NCBI GenBank assembly: GCA_023455425.1 | Contig: JAEYCM010000019.1 | Span: forward strand, 1-40,459 | Direction of reading: 5' to 3' | From: Bacillota bacterium | GTDB lineage: Bacteria; Bacillota; Clostridia; Christensenellales; CAG-138 | DNA length: 40,459 nt | Shown: positions 7,990-16,401 of the stretch, in pieces | How positions within the stretch are numbered: position 1 is the first letter of the stretch | Layout: each line of letters begins with the position of its first letter | Program-made: the position numbers and the translations under genes | Notes under the pieces: generated by a model | Seen by the model: the letters and a program-made list of their open reading frames with translations, nothing else | Told to the model about the DNA's origin: nothing | Database searches by the model: none

Positions 7990-9564
7990 ATGGCAATTCC
8001 CGTTTATGTCGTCACCGGTTTTCTGGATGCCGGGAAAACCACATTCCTGAACAACCTGCTCAACAGGCGGGACTGGCGGGATGCCGGGATACTTGTTGTC
8101 CAGTTTGAGACCGGTGAGGAGGAATTTTACAGCCGCTATCATAGCTGTGAGACCATCACGTTTCCTAAAAAAATGTTGGAGCGGCAACCGGAACAAATCG
8201 TGAAACAAATCGGCGATTCTCTACAAAGCCACGAATTCGATGAGGTCTGGATCGAATGGAACGGCGTCACTGCATTTTCCGTGCTGCAGGCATTGCTTTT
8301 GCAGCCTCCACTGCGCGGCCTGTGCAAAGTTCAGAAAGTGATACACATAGCGGACGCAGCGAACATAGAAAACCTTCTTGGCAGGACGGGAAGCGCGCTG
8401 CCTGAGCAGATCGCAAACAGCGATTTTGTCACCCTGCGCAATGTACGCGCTCCGGAAACATTCAGCCGCATCCGGCGCTTGCTAAACGGCATAAACCCCG
8501 GTATTGATCTCTATGATGTAAAAGCGTATAACGATCTGTACCGGCAGCTTTACAGGAGGAAGGAGCACCCCGTCAACTTTTTTTTCTTGATGGTACTCCT
8601 GGTTGTCACGCTGTATTTTGCCGCAAGGCCAGTTTTTGAAGCGCTTCAAATCCCGTTCAATACGATTGTCAACGTATTTTTAGGGATCATCCTGCAAGCT
8701 GTTCCGTTTTTGCTTATCGGCGTATTGCTTTCCTCCGCAATTCAGATCTTTGTTCCAAGAGAATGGATCGAACGCAGATTTCCCAAATCGATCGGCATGG
8801 GAATGCTTGTGGCGATTATCGGCGGCTTCTGCCTTCCGGTCTGCGACTGCGCCTCCATCCCTATCTTCAGGAGTCTGGTGAGAAAGGGAATTCCACTCCC
8901 CGTAGCCGTTACCTTTATGACGGCGACGCCGGTCATCAATCCGGTCGTCATGCTCTCAACATATTACGCTTTTGGCGGCGACATGACAGTTGTGATCGGA
9001 CGTGTCTGCCTGGGGATCATATGTGCTATTCTCATTGGGATTTTCGCCAGCCGCCGTTCGCCAAAAGATCAGGTGCTATCCGGAGGCGCGCTTGACAGGC
9101 TGATGTGCAGTTGCGGCTGCTATGAGGACGCGGAATCTGTCACTACCCTGAAGGGGAAGCTAGGCCTGTTTCTCCGCCACTCGCAGGCGGAGTTTTTCAG
9201 TGTCGGAAAATATTTGGTGATCGGTACCTTTATTGCTTCCATATTCCAGGTTATGGGGACCGGCTTATTCACCGCAGCCCAGAGTGGGGCGGGTCTGGCC
9301 GCTTCCATCGTCATTATGATGGCGATGGCGTTTGCGCTTTCCCTGTGTTCGTCCTCCGATGCCGTCATTGCGCGCGGATTTGCCAACCAGTTTCCGATGG
9401 GCGCGATCATGGGCTTTCTAGTGTTTGGACCGATGATGGACATCAAAAACGTCATGATGCTCTCCTCCGGGTTTTCCAAGCGCTTTATTGGGAGACTCTT
9501 ATTGACGGCGTCTATCGTGTGCTTTGCCGTAGTCTTTTTGCTTTTTGGCTTGGGAGGGAGGTAA
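7990..9564 (+). CDS. Fusion of a G3E GTPase domain to an ArsP/COG0701-type permease
   Basis: 524 residues from the ATG at 7990 (a TTG at 7972 is in frame but would overlap the previous gene). Residues 1-190 form a second G3E-like GTPase: P-loop GFLDAGKTT (10-18) and IEWNGV (88-93), but no CxCC motif. Residues ~197-524 form a permease of about eight helices with the family's cysteine motif CLPVCDC (281-287), the segment TATPVINPVV, and a cytoplasmic CSCGC cluster (373-377). COG0701 permeases are usually separate proteins paired with a TIGR03943 partner, which here is the next gene. It is probably a metal-ion or metal-chelate membrane protein whose GTPase domain gates or loads it. The transport direction and substrate are unknown. 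Confidence 0.85.
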   Translation: MAIPVYVVTGFLDAGKTTFLNNLLNRRDWRDAGILVVQFETGEEEFYSRYHSCETITFPKKMLERQPEQIVKQIGDSLQSHEFDEVWIEWNGVTAFSVLQALLLQPPLRGLCKVQKVIHIADAANIENLLGRTGSALPEQIANSDFVTLRNVRAPETFSRIRRLLNGINPGIDLYDVKAYNDLYRQLYRRKEHPVNFFFLMVLLVVTLYFAARPVFEALQIPFNTIVNVFLGIILQAVPFLLIGVLLSSAIQIFVPREWIERRFPKSIGMGMLVAIIGGFCLPVCDCASIPIFRSLVRKGIPLPVAVTFMTATPVINPVVMLSTYYAFGGDMTVVIGRVCLGIICAILIGIFASRRSPKDQVLSGGALDRLMCSCGCYEDAESVTTLKGKLGLFLRHSQAEFFSVGKYLVIGTFIASIFQVMGTGLFTAAQSGAGLAASIVIMMAMAFALSLCSSSDAVIARGFANQFPMGAIMGFLVFGPMMDIKNVMMLSSGFSKRFIGRLLLTASIVCFAVVFLLFGLGGR

Positions 9565-9566
9565 AC

Positions 9567-10451
9567 ATGCGGGCAAAGGCGTTTAATCCCCAGATTTTCC
9601 TGGAGTTTCTGTGTTATTCGGCTTTTGCGGGATTGCTGCTCTATTTGGTAGGCAGCAGGAAATATCTTTCCTACGTTACGCCCAGAATGGAACCGTATCT
9701 TTACTTTGCGGCAATCGTCATGGGCATATGGGCCTTGACTGGGCTTTTTCGGATGTTTCGCCCGCAGCATAAGGTGCGCGCCGCACACTGCTTTGTGCTG
9801 GCGATTCCCATTTTGCTGCTGCTGCTTCCCCACAGCCCGCTGAGTACGTCCGATCTTTCCGGCGCTTACATCGGCGGAAATACGCTTACCGGTCAATCCG
9901 GCCAAAGCCCGTATGGGGCGCCTCAGAAGCAAGCCCTACCGAGTAATTCCGACGTTCCGGCCAGCACCACAACCGGTGATCCTTTGGAAGGCGAAGCCGC
10001 TCCAGCAGATGATTCGTCCGTTGCAGCACAACCGGAAGATGGTGGTGCGGCCGGTCTGCACGGATTGGATGTGGCGAATAAAAAAATTACGGTGTCCAAC
10101 GATGATTTCGGAATGTGGCTTTCGGAATTCTATGCGAACCCGGAGCAATACAAAGGGTATACGGTGGTCATGACGGGGTTCGTTTTCAAAGATTCCGAAA
10201 CGTTTCGGGAGGACGAATTTGTACCCGCCCGGCTGATGATGTCATGCTGCGTTGCGGATCTGGCGCCGACCGGACTGCTCTGCAAATATGACAAGGCACC
10301 CGAACTGAAGGCGGAGTCATGGGTGACGGTGGAAGGGACATTTTTTATCGGAAAACTTGAATACGACGGCGTGGAATATGACGATCCGCGGCTTACCGTA
10401 ACGAAGATTACGCATGCGGAAGCGGTGGAGGGTTACGTTTATCTATACTAG
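9567..10451 (+). CDS. TIGR03943/DUF1980 (YcgQ-like) membrane protein, partner of the permease
   Basis: 294 residues from the ATG at 9567 (GGGAGG upstream, 2 bp after the permease stop). Three hydrophobic segments lie in the first ~95 residues, then an acidic, Ser/Pro-rich linker (~100-165), then an extracytoplasmic domain (~170-294) with FYANPEQYKGYTVVMTGF and the MMSCCVAD motif, which are typical of the family. Members are encoded next to COG0701 permeases, and the pair is thought to act together. Last gene of the zinc operon. Function in zinc handling is inferred from regulation and context. Confidence 0.85.
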   Translation: MRAKAFNPQIFLEFLCYSAFAGLLLYLVGSRKYLSYVTPRMEPYLYFAAIVMGIWALTGLFRMFRPQHKVRAAHCFVLAIPILLLLLPHSPLSTSDLSGAYIGGNTLTGQSGQSPYGAPQKQALPSNSDVPASTTTGDPLEGEAAPADDSSVAAQPEDGGAAGLHGLDVANKKITVSNDDFGMWLSEFYANPEQYKGYTVVMTGFVFKDSETFREDEFVPARLMMSCCVADLAPTGLLCKYDKAPELKAESWVTVEGTFFIGKLEYDGVEYDDPRLTVTKITHAEAVEGYVYLY

Positions 10452-10498
10452 ACGATGTTCCGCTTTATAAGCCGGGATCCTATCCGAATCATGTACAA

Positions 10499-10524
10499 GC
10501 GCGGCGTCTTGGGTGACGCCGCGC
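10499..10524. terminator. Hairpin between convergent operons, possible terminator
   Basis: Perfect 10-bp stem GCGCGGCGTC/GACGCCGCGC with a 6-nt loop, between the convergent genes ending at 10451 and 10604. Neither strand has a real T-tract after it, so termination would be weak or factor-assisted. Confidence 0.45.
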
Positions 10525-10603
10525 CTTCATCCTGAGCTTGATCTTACAGCTTTACTCTATAGATCAGAGCGCACATGCAATCGTTTCTATTCTGAACGGG
10601 ATT

Positions 10604-11986
10604 TTATGCGGCAATCTCCATATCCCGCCTTTTTCTTAAACCATTAAATTCCTTCTTCACCAGCAGCATTGTCCATAAGACAATGACCGCGTCGATCGCA
10701 AGGGAGCCGTAGTAGACCCCGCTTACGCCTATGAATCGCGGCAGAAGCAGCATCACAGGGATGTAAAACACAAACTGCCTTGCCATGCCAATGATCATGG
10801 CGGGCTTGCCTTTGTCCACGGAGGGAAATAAGGTCATTGCCATGAAAATAAAGGACAGTACCGGCAGAATCGCCATATATATCCGGAAATACAGGAAGTG
10901 CGCGCCTGTGAACGCCTGATCCTTGAGCATCATGCCCAGAATGGAGCCAGGAGCGACAAGGGAGATGATCCAGAAAGGCAGCGTCAACAGGAGCGCCGCT
11001 AAGGCGAAAATTTTATAGGATTGGATGACTCTGTTATACTGCTTTGCGCCGTAATTGATGCCAATGACCGGCTGGAGGGCGCGCATCAGGCCGAAAATGG
11101 GCGTAAGCAGGAATTGAAACACCCGGTAAACCACTCCATAAAAGGCGACATCTGCCGTTGTGCCGTAGCGTGCCAAGGCGTTAAACACCACCAGCCCCTG
11201 AATCAGAGACATGACTGACATCACCAGCGAGGACATCCCAAGCCGCAAAACAGAGGTTGTAATCTTCTTATCACTCTTTAATGAGAGCAGCTTTGCCTGG
11301 AAAGTGGCCTTACCCCGGCCGAAGTAGATCCAACTCATCAATGTGTAGACAAACATGCCGACGTTGGTACCCCAGGCGGCACCCTCTACCCCCATATCAA
11401 AAATCACCATGAAGATATAGTTGAAGATCGCATTTACAACAAGACCCACCCCCATCATCCATGCCGCCGTCTTCATTTTGCCCTCGGCGCGGATGATCAT
11501 GTTGCCCGCAAGGCCGTAAATCCAGAAGAAAGCGCCCACGGTGCAGATTCTAAAATAGCTGACGCCATATGCAAGGGCTTCTCCCTCGCCGCCCATTATG
11601 ACAATAAGGGGCTCTGCAAAAGCAAACACCACAGCCATATAAAGAATGGCGCATATCATAGACAGGCGGTTGACCACACCCAGCAGGTTCTTCTGTGTCT
11701 GGACGTCCTTTGCGCCGATGGCGATGCTCAGCACGGAACCTGCTCCCACACCGATGAGCGAGCCGAAGGCGGTGCTGATTTGGGAAAGGGGATAGGCAAG
11801 CGATACCCCGGCAAGGGCAGTGTCGTTTACGAACTGTCCCACAAAAATGGCGTCCAGCACAGCATTGAAACCGTACAGCACCATTGCTACCACGGCGGGC
11901 CATGAAAGTTGGGCCATGACCTTCCAAAGTCCCCCGGTCAATATGAATTGTTTTTGTTGTTCCTTTGCGCTGATCGCTTCACTCAT
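10604..11986 (-). CDS. MATE-family efflux protein
   Basis: 460 residues from the ATG at 11986, which follows GGAGGAATAAT; longer in-frame starts run into the methyltransferase gene. Twelve predicted membrane segments in two similar halves, with family-typical stretches such as WPAVVAMVLYGFNAVLDAIFV cut across the first helices and PVIGINYGA in the second half. MATE proteins export organic molecules by Na+ or H+ antiport. It is the last gene of the nine-gene operon, 1 bp after the methyltransferase. In this context it could export a small molecule such as a metallophore or a modified chelator; general drug efflux is the alternative. Confidence 0.88.
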   Translation of the reverse strand: MSEAISAKEQQKQFILTGGLWKVMAQLSWPAVVAMVLYGFNAVLDAIFVGQFVNDTALAGVSLAYPLSQISTAFGSLIGVGAGSVLSIAIGAKDVQTQKNLLGVVNRLSMICAILYMAVVFAFAEPLIVIMGGEGEALAYGVSYFRICTVGAFFWIYGLAGNMIIRAEGKMKTAAWMMGVGLVVNAIFNYIFMVIFDMGVEGAAWGTNVGMFVYTLMSWIYFGRGKATFQAKLLSLKSDKKITTSVLRLGMSSLVMSVMSLIQGLVVFNALARYGTTADVAFYGVVYRVFQFLLTPIFGLMRALQPVIGINYGAKQYNRVIQSYKIFALAALLLTLPFWIISLVAPGSILGMMLKDQAFTGAHFLYFRIYMAILPVLSFIFMAMTLFPSVDKGKPAMIIGMARQFVFYIPVMLLLPRFIGVSGVYYGSLAIDAVIVLWTMLLVKKEFNGLRKRRDMEIAA

Positions 11987-11987
11987 A

Positions 11988-12632
11988 TTATTCCTCCCTC
12001 TTGCGCGTCCGAAGCGGACCCGCTGTCTTTTCGGCAATGATGCAGAGCCGCCCCTTTCCTTGCGTATCGTTGACCGTAACGGCAAACCCGGCATCGGTCA
12101 GCAGCCGCACAAGCTCGCTGCCGCTGTAAATCCGCATGCCGTCGATCCTTTCGGTCCAGGTTTCATCGGCCGGGTCGCCGGCTTCGTTGCAGATAAGAAA
12201 GCTCCCACCCGGTTTCAGCACACGTAAGACCTCTCTGAAGTCGCTTGAAATATCCGGCCAGAAATATACGGTCTCAAAGGCTGTGACGGCGTCAAAGCTG
12301 CCGCCGTCATACGGCAATCGGCTCACTGAGCCTTGGCGTACATCGCATCGCTTTCCCAGGTCGGCGCGGTTCTTTTCCCGACTGGCCGCAACGCTCTGCT
12401 CCGAATAGTCGATCCCTTCCACATACCCCTGCGGGCACATGGCAAGCAGCCTTTTGATATTCGCGCCTCCGCCACAGCCGACATCCAGTACGCGGGCGTC
12501 ATTGCTTGCGCGAAGATGCGAAAGGCCCCATTTGCTGATATTGGAATGACCGAAATTCATGCTTGCCAGCGTCAACCTTCCCACAAAGCCTTCGGGCTTT
12601 CGGCAGTTTTGAAAAAACTTCTTGATCATCAT
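11988..12632 (-). CDS. Class I SAM-dependent methyltransferase
   Basis: 214 residues of the Methyltransf_11/UbiE-like type: SAM motif VLDVGCGGGAN (48-58), acidic residue in GIDYSEQ, FDAVTAFETVYFW and the LKPGGSFLI strand. The start is the first of two tandem ATGs, after AAGGAG. It is co-transcribed with the two ABC half-transporters and the MATE gene. Such methyltransferases sit beside exporter-fold ABC pairs in several Firmicutes. The substrate is unknown: modification of an imported chelator or of a transported small molecule would fit. A 148-bp gap to the preceding ABC gene holds no gene I recognise. Confidence 0.85.
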   Translation of the reverse strand: MMIKKFFQNCRKPEGFVGRLTLASMNFGHSNISKWGLSHLRASNDARVLDVGCGGGANIKRLLAMCPQGYVEGIDYSEQSVAASREKNRADLGKRCDVRQGSVSRLPYDGGSFDAVTAFETVYFWPDISSDFREVLRVLKPGGSFLICNEAGDPADETWTERIDGMRIYSGSELVRLLTDAGFAVTVNDTQGKGRLCIIAEKTAGPLRTRKREE

Positions 12633-12780
12633 TCTTCTCCTTGGTCTAACGCAGATAATTTCCTGCTTTCATATGGTGTGCCCCGGCGATTGTTTTAAGC
12701 GGCGGGCAATTACGATGGCCATCGGGCTGCGGATCAGCAATTCTTGGAGGTTCCTTCCTATTCGGAAAAGAACCGGCAAC

Positions 12781-14529
12781 CTATACTTCTGCGTCCGAGC
12801 GGATCTTCCAGCTTTTCGCCTGCTGGCGGCGCTGCCAGAGGTTTTTGTACTGTCCCTCCCTGGCGAGAAGCTCTTCATGTGTGCCCCGCTCGACGATACG
12901 CCCGTCATCGATGACCAGAATCTGGTCGGCCCGCTTGATGGTGGAAAGCCTGTGCGCGATGATAATCAGCGTTTTGTCACGGACGAGCTCGTTAATGGCT
13001 TCCTGAATGTATTTTTCATTATCCGGGTCGACGCTTGCCGTTGCCTCGTCCAGCAGGACAATCGGCGCGTCCTTGAGGATGGCGCGGGCAATGGATATCC
13101 TCTGCTTTTCGCCGCCTGAAAGCGTTGAGCCGCCCTCGCCGATCACCGTGTCATATCCGTCCGGCAGCGCCTCGATAAAGTCGTGGCAGCGTGCCTTTTT
13201 CGCGGCGGCGACAATCTCCTCACGGGTGGCATCCGGGCTTCCAAAACGAATATTATTTTCAATCGTGTCGCGGAACAAATATACCCGCTGAAATACCATG
13301 CTGACATAACGCAGCAGGCTGTCGCAGGTCATTTCCCGGACATCAACCCCGCCGATTTTTATTGCACCTTTTTGCGCGTCCCAGAACCGCACGATCAAAT
13401 TGGCGATAGTGGTTTTCCCGGAGCCGGATGCGCCGACAAGCGCCGTCATGCTCCGTTCCTTTGCGGTGAAAGTAATGTTTTTCAGCGTTTCTTTGTCTTC
13501 ATAGCTGAAGGTGACGTTCTCAAAAGTGATATCGAAGGAATTCGGCGTTATATCTTTGCCGTCCGCGTCGATGATCGGAACCTCCTTTAGTTTCTCGTAG
13601 CGGTCCAGCCCTGCCTCCATCACGCGCATCATAGCCGCGCCGGTGGCAAGACTCATCGCGGGCTGATAAATCCGGAAAATGAACAGCGTGACCATCACCA
13701 CAACAGGCAAACCCATTTCGCCGTTGAAGAACTGCCAGAACGAGAGGAACAGAACCGCCGCAATGGCGAACGCATAGCAGTGCAAATAGCGCGTGACGGG
13801 CTTCACCATGTTGTGTTCAAATTCAATCGCATGGCGGCGGTTATCATCTATCGCGCCGTCGATGCGTTTGGCCGCGCTTCCCGACATGCGCAGCGCTTTG
13901 ATTACCGAAATCCCCTCCGTGTATTCCAGGACGGCTCCCGTGGTTTTTGCCGCTTCCTCCTGCCGGATTTTCGCCTGACGCTTGGTCACCTTCTCCATGG
14001 CATGAAACGCCACCAACGCGAGAGCACAGCCGACGATGGAGGCGACCGCCACACGCCAGTCCACCCACAGCAGAAAAGCGCAAGCAAGGACGATGGAGAT
14101 CAGTCCTGATATCACATCGTCAAGCTTCATCATGCCGTGGTCCTCCGCAAAGCTCAGGTCGCCGGTAATGACGCTGGTCACATTGCCGATGTTACCGTCA
14201 GTAAAATAACTCATCGGAAACCGCTTGAATAAATCACCGATCTTCACCCGTTCGCGAGCGGCTACCCGGCAGGCCGCGTCACCTTGCAGCCGCACGAAGC
14301 TATAGCGCAGGACCCACCGAACGGCGAGAGATGCAAGAACCATGAAAAACACCGTCCAGGCGTACCCGGATGTGAGGATGCCATCGGTAATTTTGATGAT
14401 CACCAGCAACGCTGCGTAAACCGGGAAGTTGGCTAATATGCCCTCTACAAAGCTGATGACGGCGGCCACTTTGAGTTTCCAGGCGTCCCTACCGGAAAAA
14501 CGCAACAGGCGCGAGATGAATTTAAGCAT
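12781..14529 (-). CDS. Exporter-fold ABC transporter, fused permease and ATPase, second half-transporter of the pair
   Basis: 582 residues from the ATG at 14529, 8 nt after GGAGG (a GTG at 14538 would overlap that site). Six membrane segments in residues 1-310, then the ATPase: Walker A GASGSGKTT (366-374), signature LSGGEKQR (470-477), Walker B IVLLDEAT (489-496) and IAHRLSTI. Its start overlaps the stop of the partner gene by 8 bp, so the two are translationally coupled and probably form a heterodimer. The arrangement resembles YbtPQ/IrtAB, exporter-fold proteins that import metal-loaded siderophores. With the Nik-type importer in the same operon, chelate import or metallophore export are both plausible. 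Confidence 0.88.
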   Translation of the reverse strand: MLKFISRLLRFSGRDAWKLKVAAVISFVEGILANFPVYAALLVIIKITDGILTSGYAWTVFFMVLASLAVRWVLRYSFVRLQGDAACRVAARERVKIGDLFKRFPMSYFTDGNIGNVTSVITGDLSFAEDHGMMKLDDVISGLISIVLACAFLLWVDWRVAVASIVGCALALVAFHAMEKVTKRQAKIRQEEAAKTTGAVLEYTEGISVIKALRMSGSAAKRIDGAIDDNRRHAIEFEHNMVKPVTRYLHCYAFAIAAVLFLSFWQFFNGEMGLPVVVMVTLFIFRIYQPAMSLATGAAMMRVMEAGLDRYEKLKEVPIIDADGKDITPNSFDITFENVTFSYEDKETLKNITFTAKERSMTALVGASGSGKTTIANLIVRFWDAQKGAIKIGGVDVREMTCDSLLRYVSMVFQRVYLFRDTIENNIRFGSPDATREEIVAAAKKARCHDFIEALPDGYDTVIGEGGSTLSGGEKQRISIARAILKDAPIVLLDEATASVDPDNEKYIQEAINELVRDKTLIIIAHRLSTIKRADQILVIDDGRIVERGTHEELLAREGQYKNLWQRRQQAKSWKIRSDAEV

Positions 14530-16267
14530 ATTTGACACCTCCTATATCCCAGTCCATGGACTCCATATGCGCGTCCCACAGCTTTTTGTACAGCGGGGAG
14601 CGCGCGAGCAGTTCGGCATGTTTCCCCTGATCCGCCACATGCCCGTTTTCCAGCAGGACGATATTGTCGGCCTCTATGATCGTCGAAAGCCGGTGCGCCA
14701 CGATGATGACGGTCTTGCCCGCGATCAGCCTTGAGAGAGCTTCCTGTATTTTGTCCTCGTTTTCGGGGTCGGCAAAACTCGTCGCCTCGTCGAGGATGAC
14801 AACCGGCGCGTTTTTCAGCATGGCGCGGGCGATGCAGATCCGCTGCTTCTGACCGCCGGACAGCTTGTCGCCCGAGGAGCCGACGACCGTATGGTAGCCG
14901 TTCGCCATTTCCTGAATAAACTCGTGGCACTGGGCAAGCTTTGCCATTTCGATGACTTCCGCGTCGGTAGCGCTCGGCTTTGCGAAGCGTATGTTCTCCA
15001 TCACTGAGGCGTTGAACAGGAAATTGTCTTGGGAAACATAGCTGATTTTGTCCATCAGCGCATCGGATTTAATATCACGGATATCCGTGCCGCCGATTTT
15101 CACAGCACCCTCCTGCACGTCCCAAAAGCGCATGACAAGTTTTGCCAGCGTGCTTTTTCCTGCGCCGGATTCGCCGATTAAAGCGGTAACGGAGTTCTCA
15201 GGCATAGACAGCGACAGGTTTTTGATGACGTCGGCATCACCATAGGAGAAGGTGACGTTTTCAAAGGCGACGTCATGCCGCTGGGGCGCGGGCTTTGTCC
15301 CCTCCGGCATATCGGGGATTTCAAACATCCCTTCGATTCTGGCAGCCTTGTATTTTAGTTGCGGAAACTGCGGGATAAAATTGATCAGCCGCATAGCCGG
15401 TATGCCGACGCTCATTCCCAGCAGCAACGACAGCACAAAGGTGGACAGCGTCAGCGTCCCCCCGAGGTACAGCCAAATCCCTACAGGCAGCATCACGAGC
15501 AGTGCGGCGGGGAGCAGGATGATGTAGCTTGTCATATAGGTAAAGGAAGCCTTGTACCACGCGATGGTCTTATCGCGGTAATCTTCGGTCGCGGCGCTGT
15601 ACTTTTTGAAGGAGCGGCTCTGCTGCCCAAATACCTTGATGACCTCCATACCGGAGATGTACTCAATAATCGTACTCGTCATCTTTTCGTTGGCGGCGTA
15701 CCACGAATTCATACGCTTGAACCCGTCCACCATCATAAGCATCACCGGGATCATCCCGAGGATAATCGTAGCCAGCGCCGCAAACGCCATGCGCCAATCC
15801 ACAACAAACATCGTGAGCAGCACGATTCCGAAGGTGAACAGATTTGCGAATCCCTCAGGTATGGCGTGGGCGAGGATCAGCTCCATTTCCTCGATGTTTT
15901 CCACAAAGTTTTTCTTTGCCGCACCCGTACCGTAGGCCTGAACGTCACCCATGGACATTTTCAGCATTTTGTCGGCCACGCGGCGGCGCATTCCGGCGAG
16001 CGTATGGTACGCGAGCTTATGTGACGCGTCAAGCCCCATACCGTTCAGCTGGTTTTTCAGCAGCAGACAAACGAATATTCCTGCTGCCATAGAAAGCAGC
16101 CAAGGCAGCGAGGGGATATTATCTCCCAAGAATCCATTCAGCACCAAGCTCACGATAAAGAACGGCACGACCGAAAACAGCACCGACAAGGTCAAAAAGA
16201 GAATGGCCTTGGTCATAAGCGGTTTTTTGTCGCCCGCATAAGACAATACGCGTAAGTAATCTTTCAT
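14522..16267 (-). CDS. Exporter-fold ABC transporter, fused permease and ATPase, first half-transporter of the pair
   Basis: 581 residues from the ATG at 16267 (AAAGGAG upstream; the longer in-frame start at 16315 lacks a site). Six membrane segments, then Walker A GESGAGKST (365-373), signature LSGGQKQR (469-476), Walker B VVILDEAT (488-495) followed by SFADPENE, and VAHRLSTI. Both half-transporters retain full catalytic motifs, so both sites should hydrolyse ATP. Co-transcribed with the second half-transporter and lying 134 bp after the importer lipoprotein gene. Substrate unknown; the operon context suggests a metal chelate or chelator. Confidence 0.88.
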   Translation of the reverse strand: MKDYLRVLSYAGDKKPLMTKAILFLTLSVLFSVVPFFIVSLVLNGFLGDNIPSLPWLLSMAAGIFVCLLLKNQLNGMGLDASHKLAYHTLAGMRRRVADKMLKMSMGDVQAYGTGAAKKNFVENIEEMELILAHAIPEGFANLFTFGIVLLTMFVVDWRMAFAALATIILGMIPVMLMMVDGFKRMNSWYAANEKMTSTIIEYISGMEVIKVFGQQSRSFKKYSAATEDYRDKTIAWYKASFTYMTSYIILLPAALLVMLPVGIWLYLGGTLTLSTFVLSLLLGMSVGIPAMRLINFIPQFPQLKYKAARIEGMFEIPDMPEGTKPAPQRHDVAFENVTFSYGDADVIKNLSLSMPENSVTALIGESGAGKSTLAKLVMRFWDVQEGAVKIGGTDIRDIKSDALMDKISYVSQDNFLFNASVMENIRFAKPSATDAEVIEMAKLAQCHEFIQEMANGYHTVVGSSGDKLSGGQKQRICIARAMLKNAPVVILDEATSFADPENEDKIQEALSRLIAGKTVIIVAHRLSTIIEADNIVLLENGHVADQGKHAELLARSPLYKKLWDAHMESMDWDIGGVKYA

Positions 16268-16363
16268 AATGCTCCTTTCTTTGGGTAACCCCGAATGCCT
16301 GAAGTGATTCTCCAACTGGACCGGTTGGCGAGTATTGAATTGGATGAAACCGCCTTATTGGTT

Positions 16364-16389
16364 GGCGCGGGCAGATATCCACCCGCGCC
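16364..16389 (-). other. Intercistronic stem-loop after the lipoprotein gene
   Basis: GGCGCGGG/CCCGCGCC stem just after the stop of the substrate-binding protein, without a T-tract. It probably protects the 3' end of the upstream message or partly reduces transcription into the ABC half-transporter genes. That would allow more binding protein than transporter. Confidence 0.45.
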
Positions 16390-16401
16390 GGTAATAACTT
16401 G

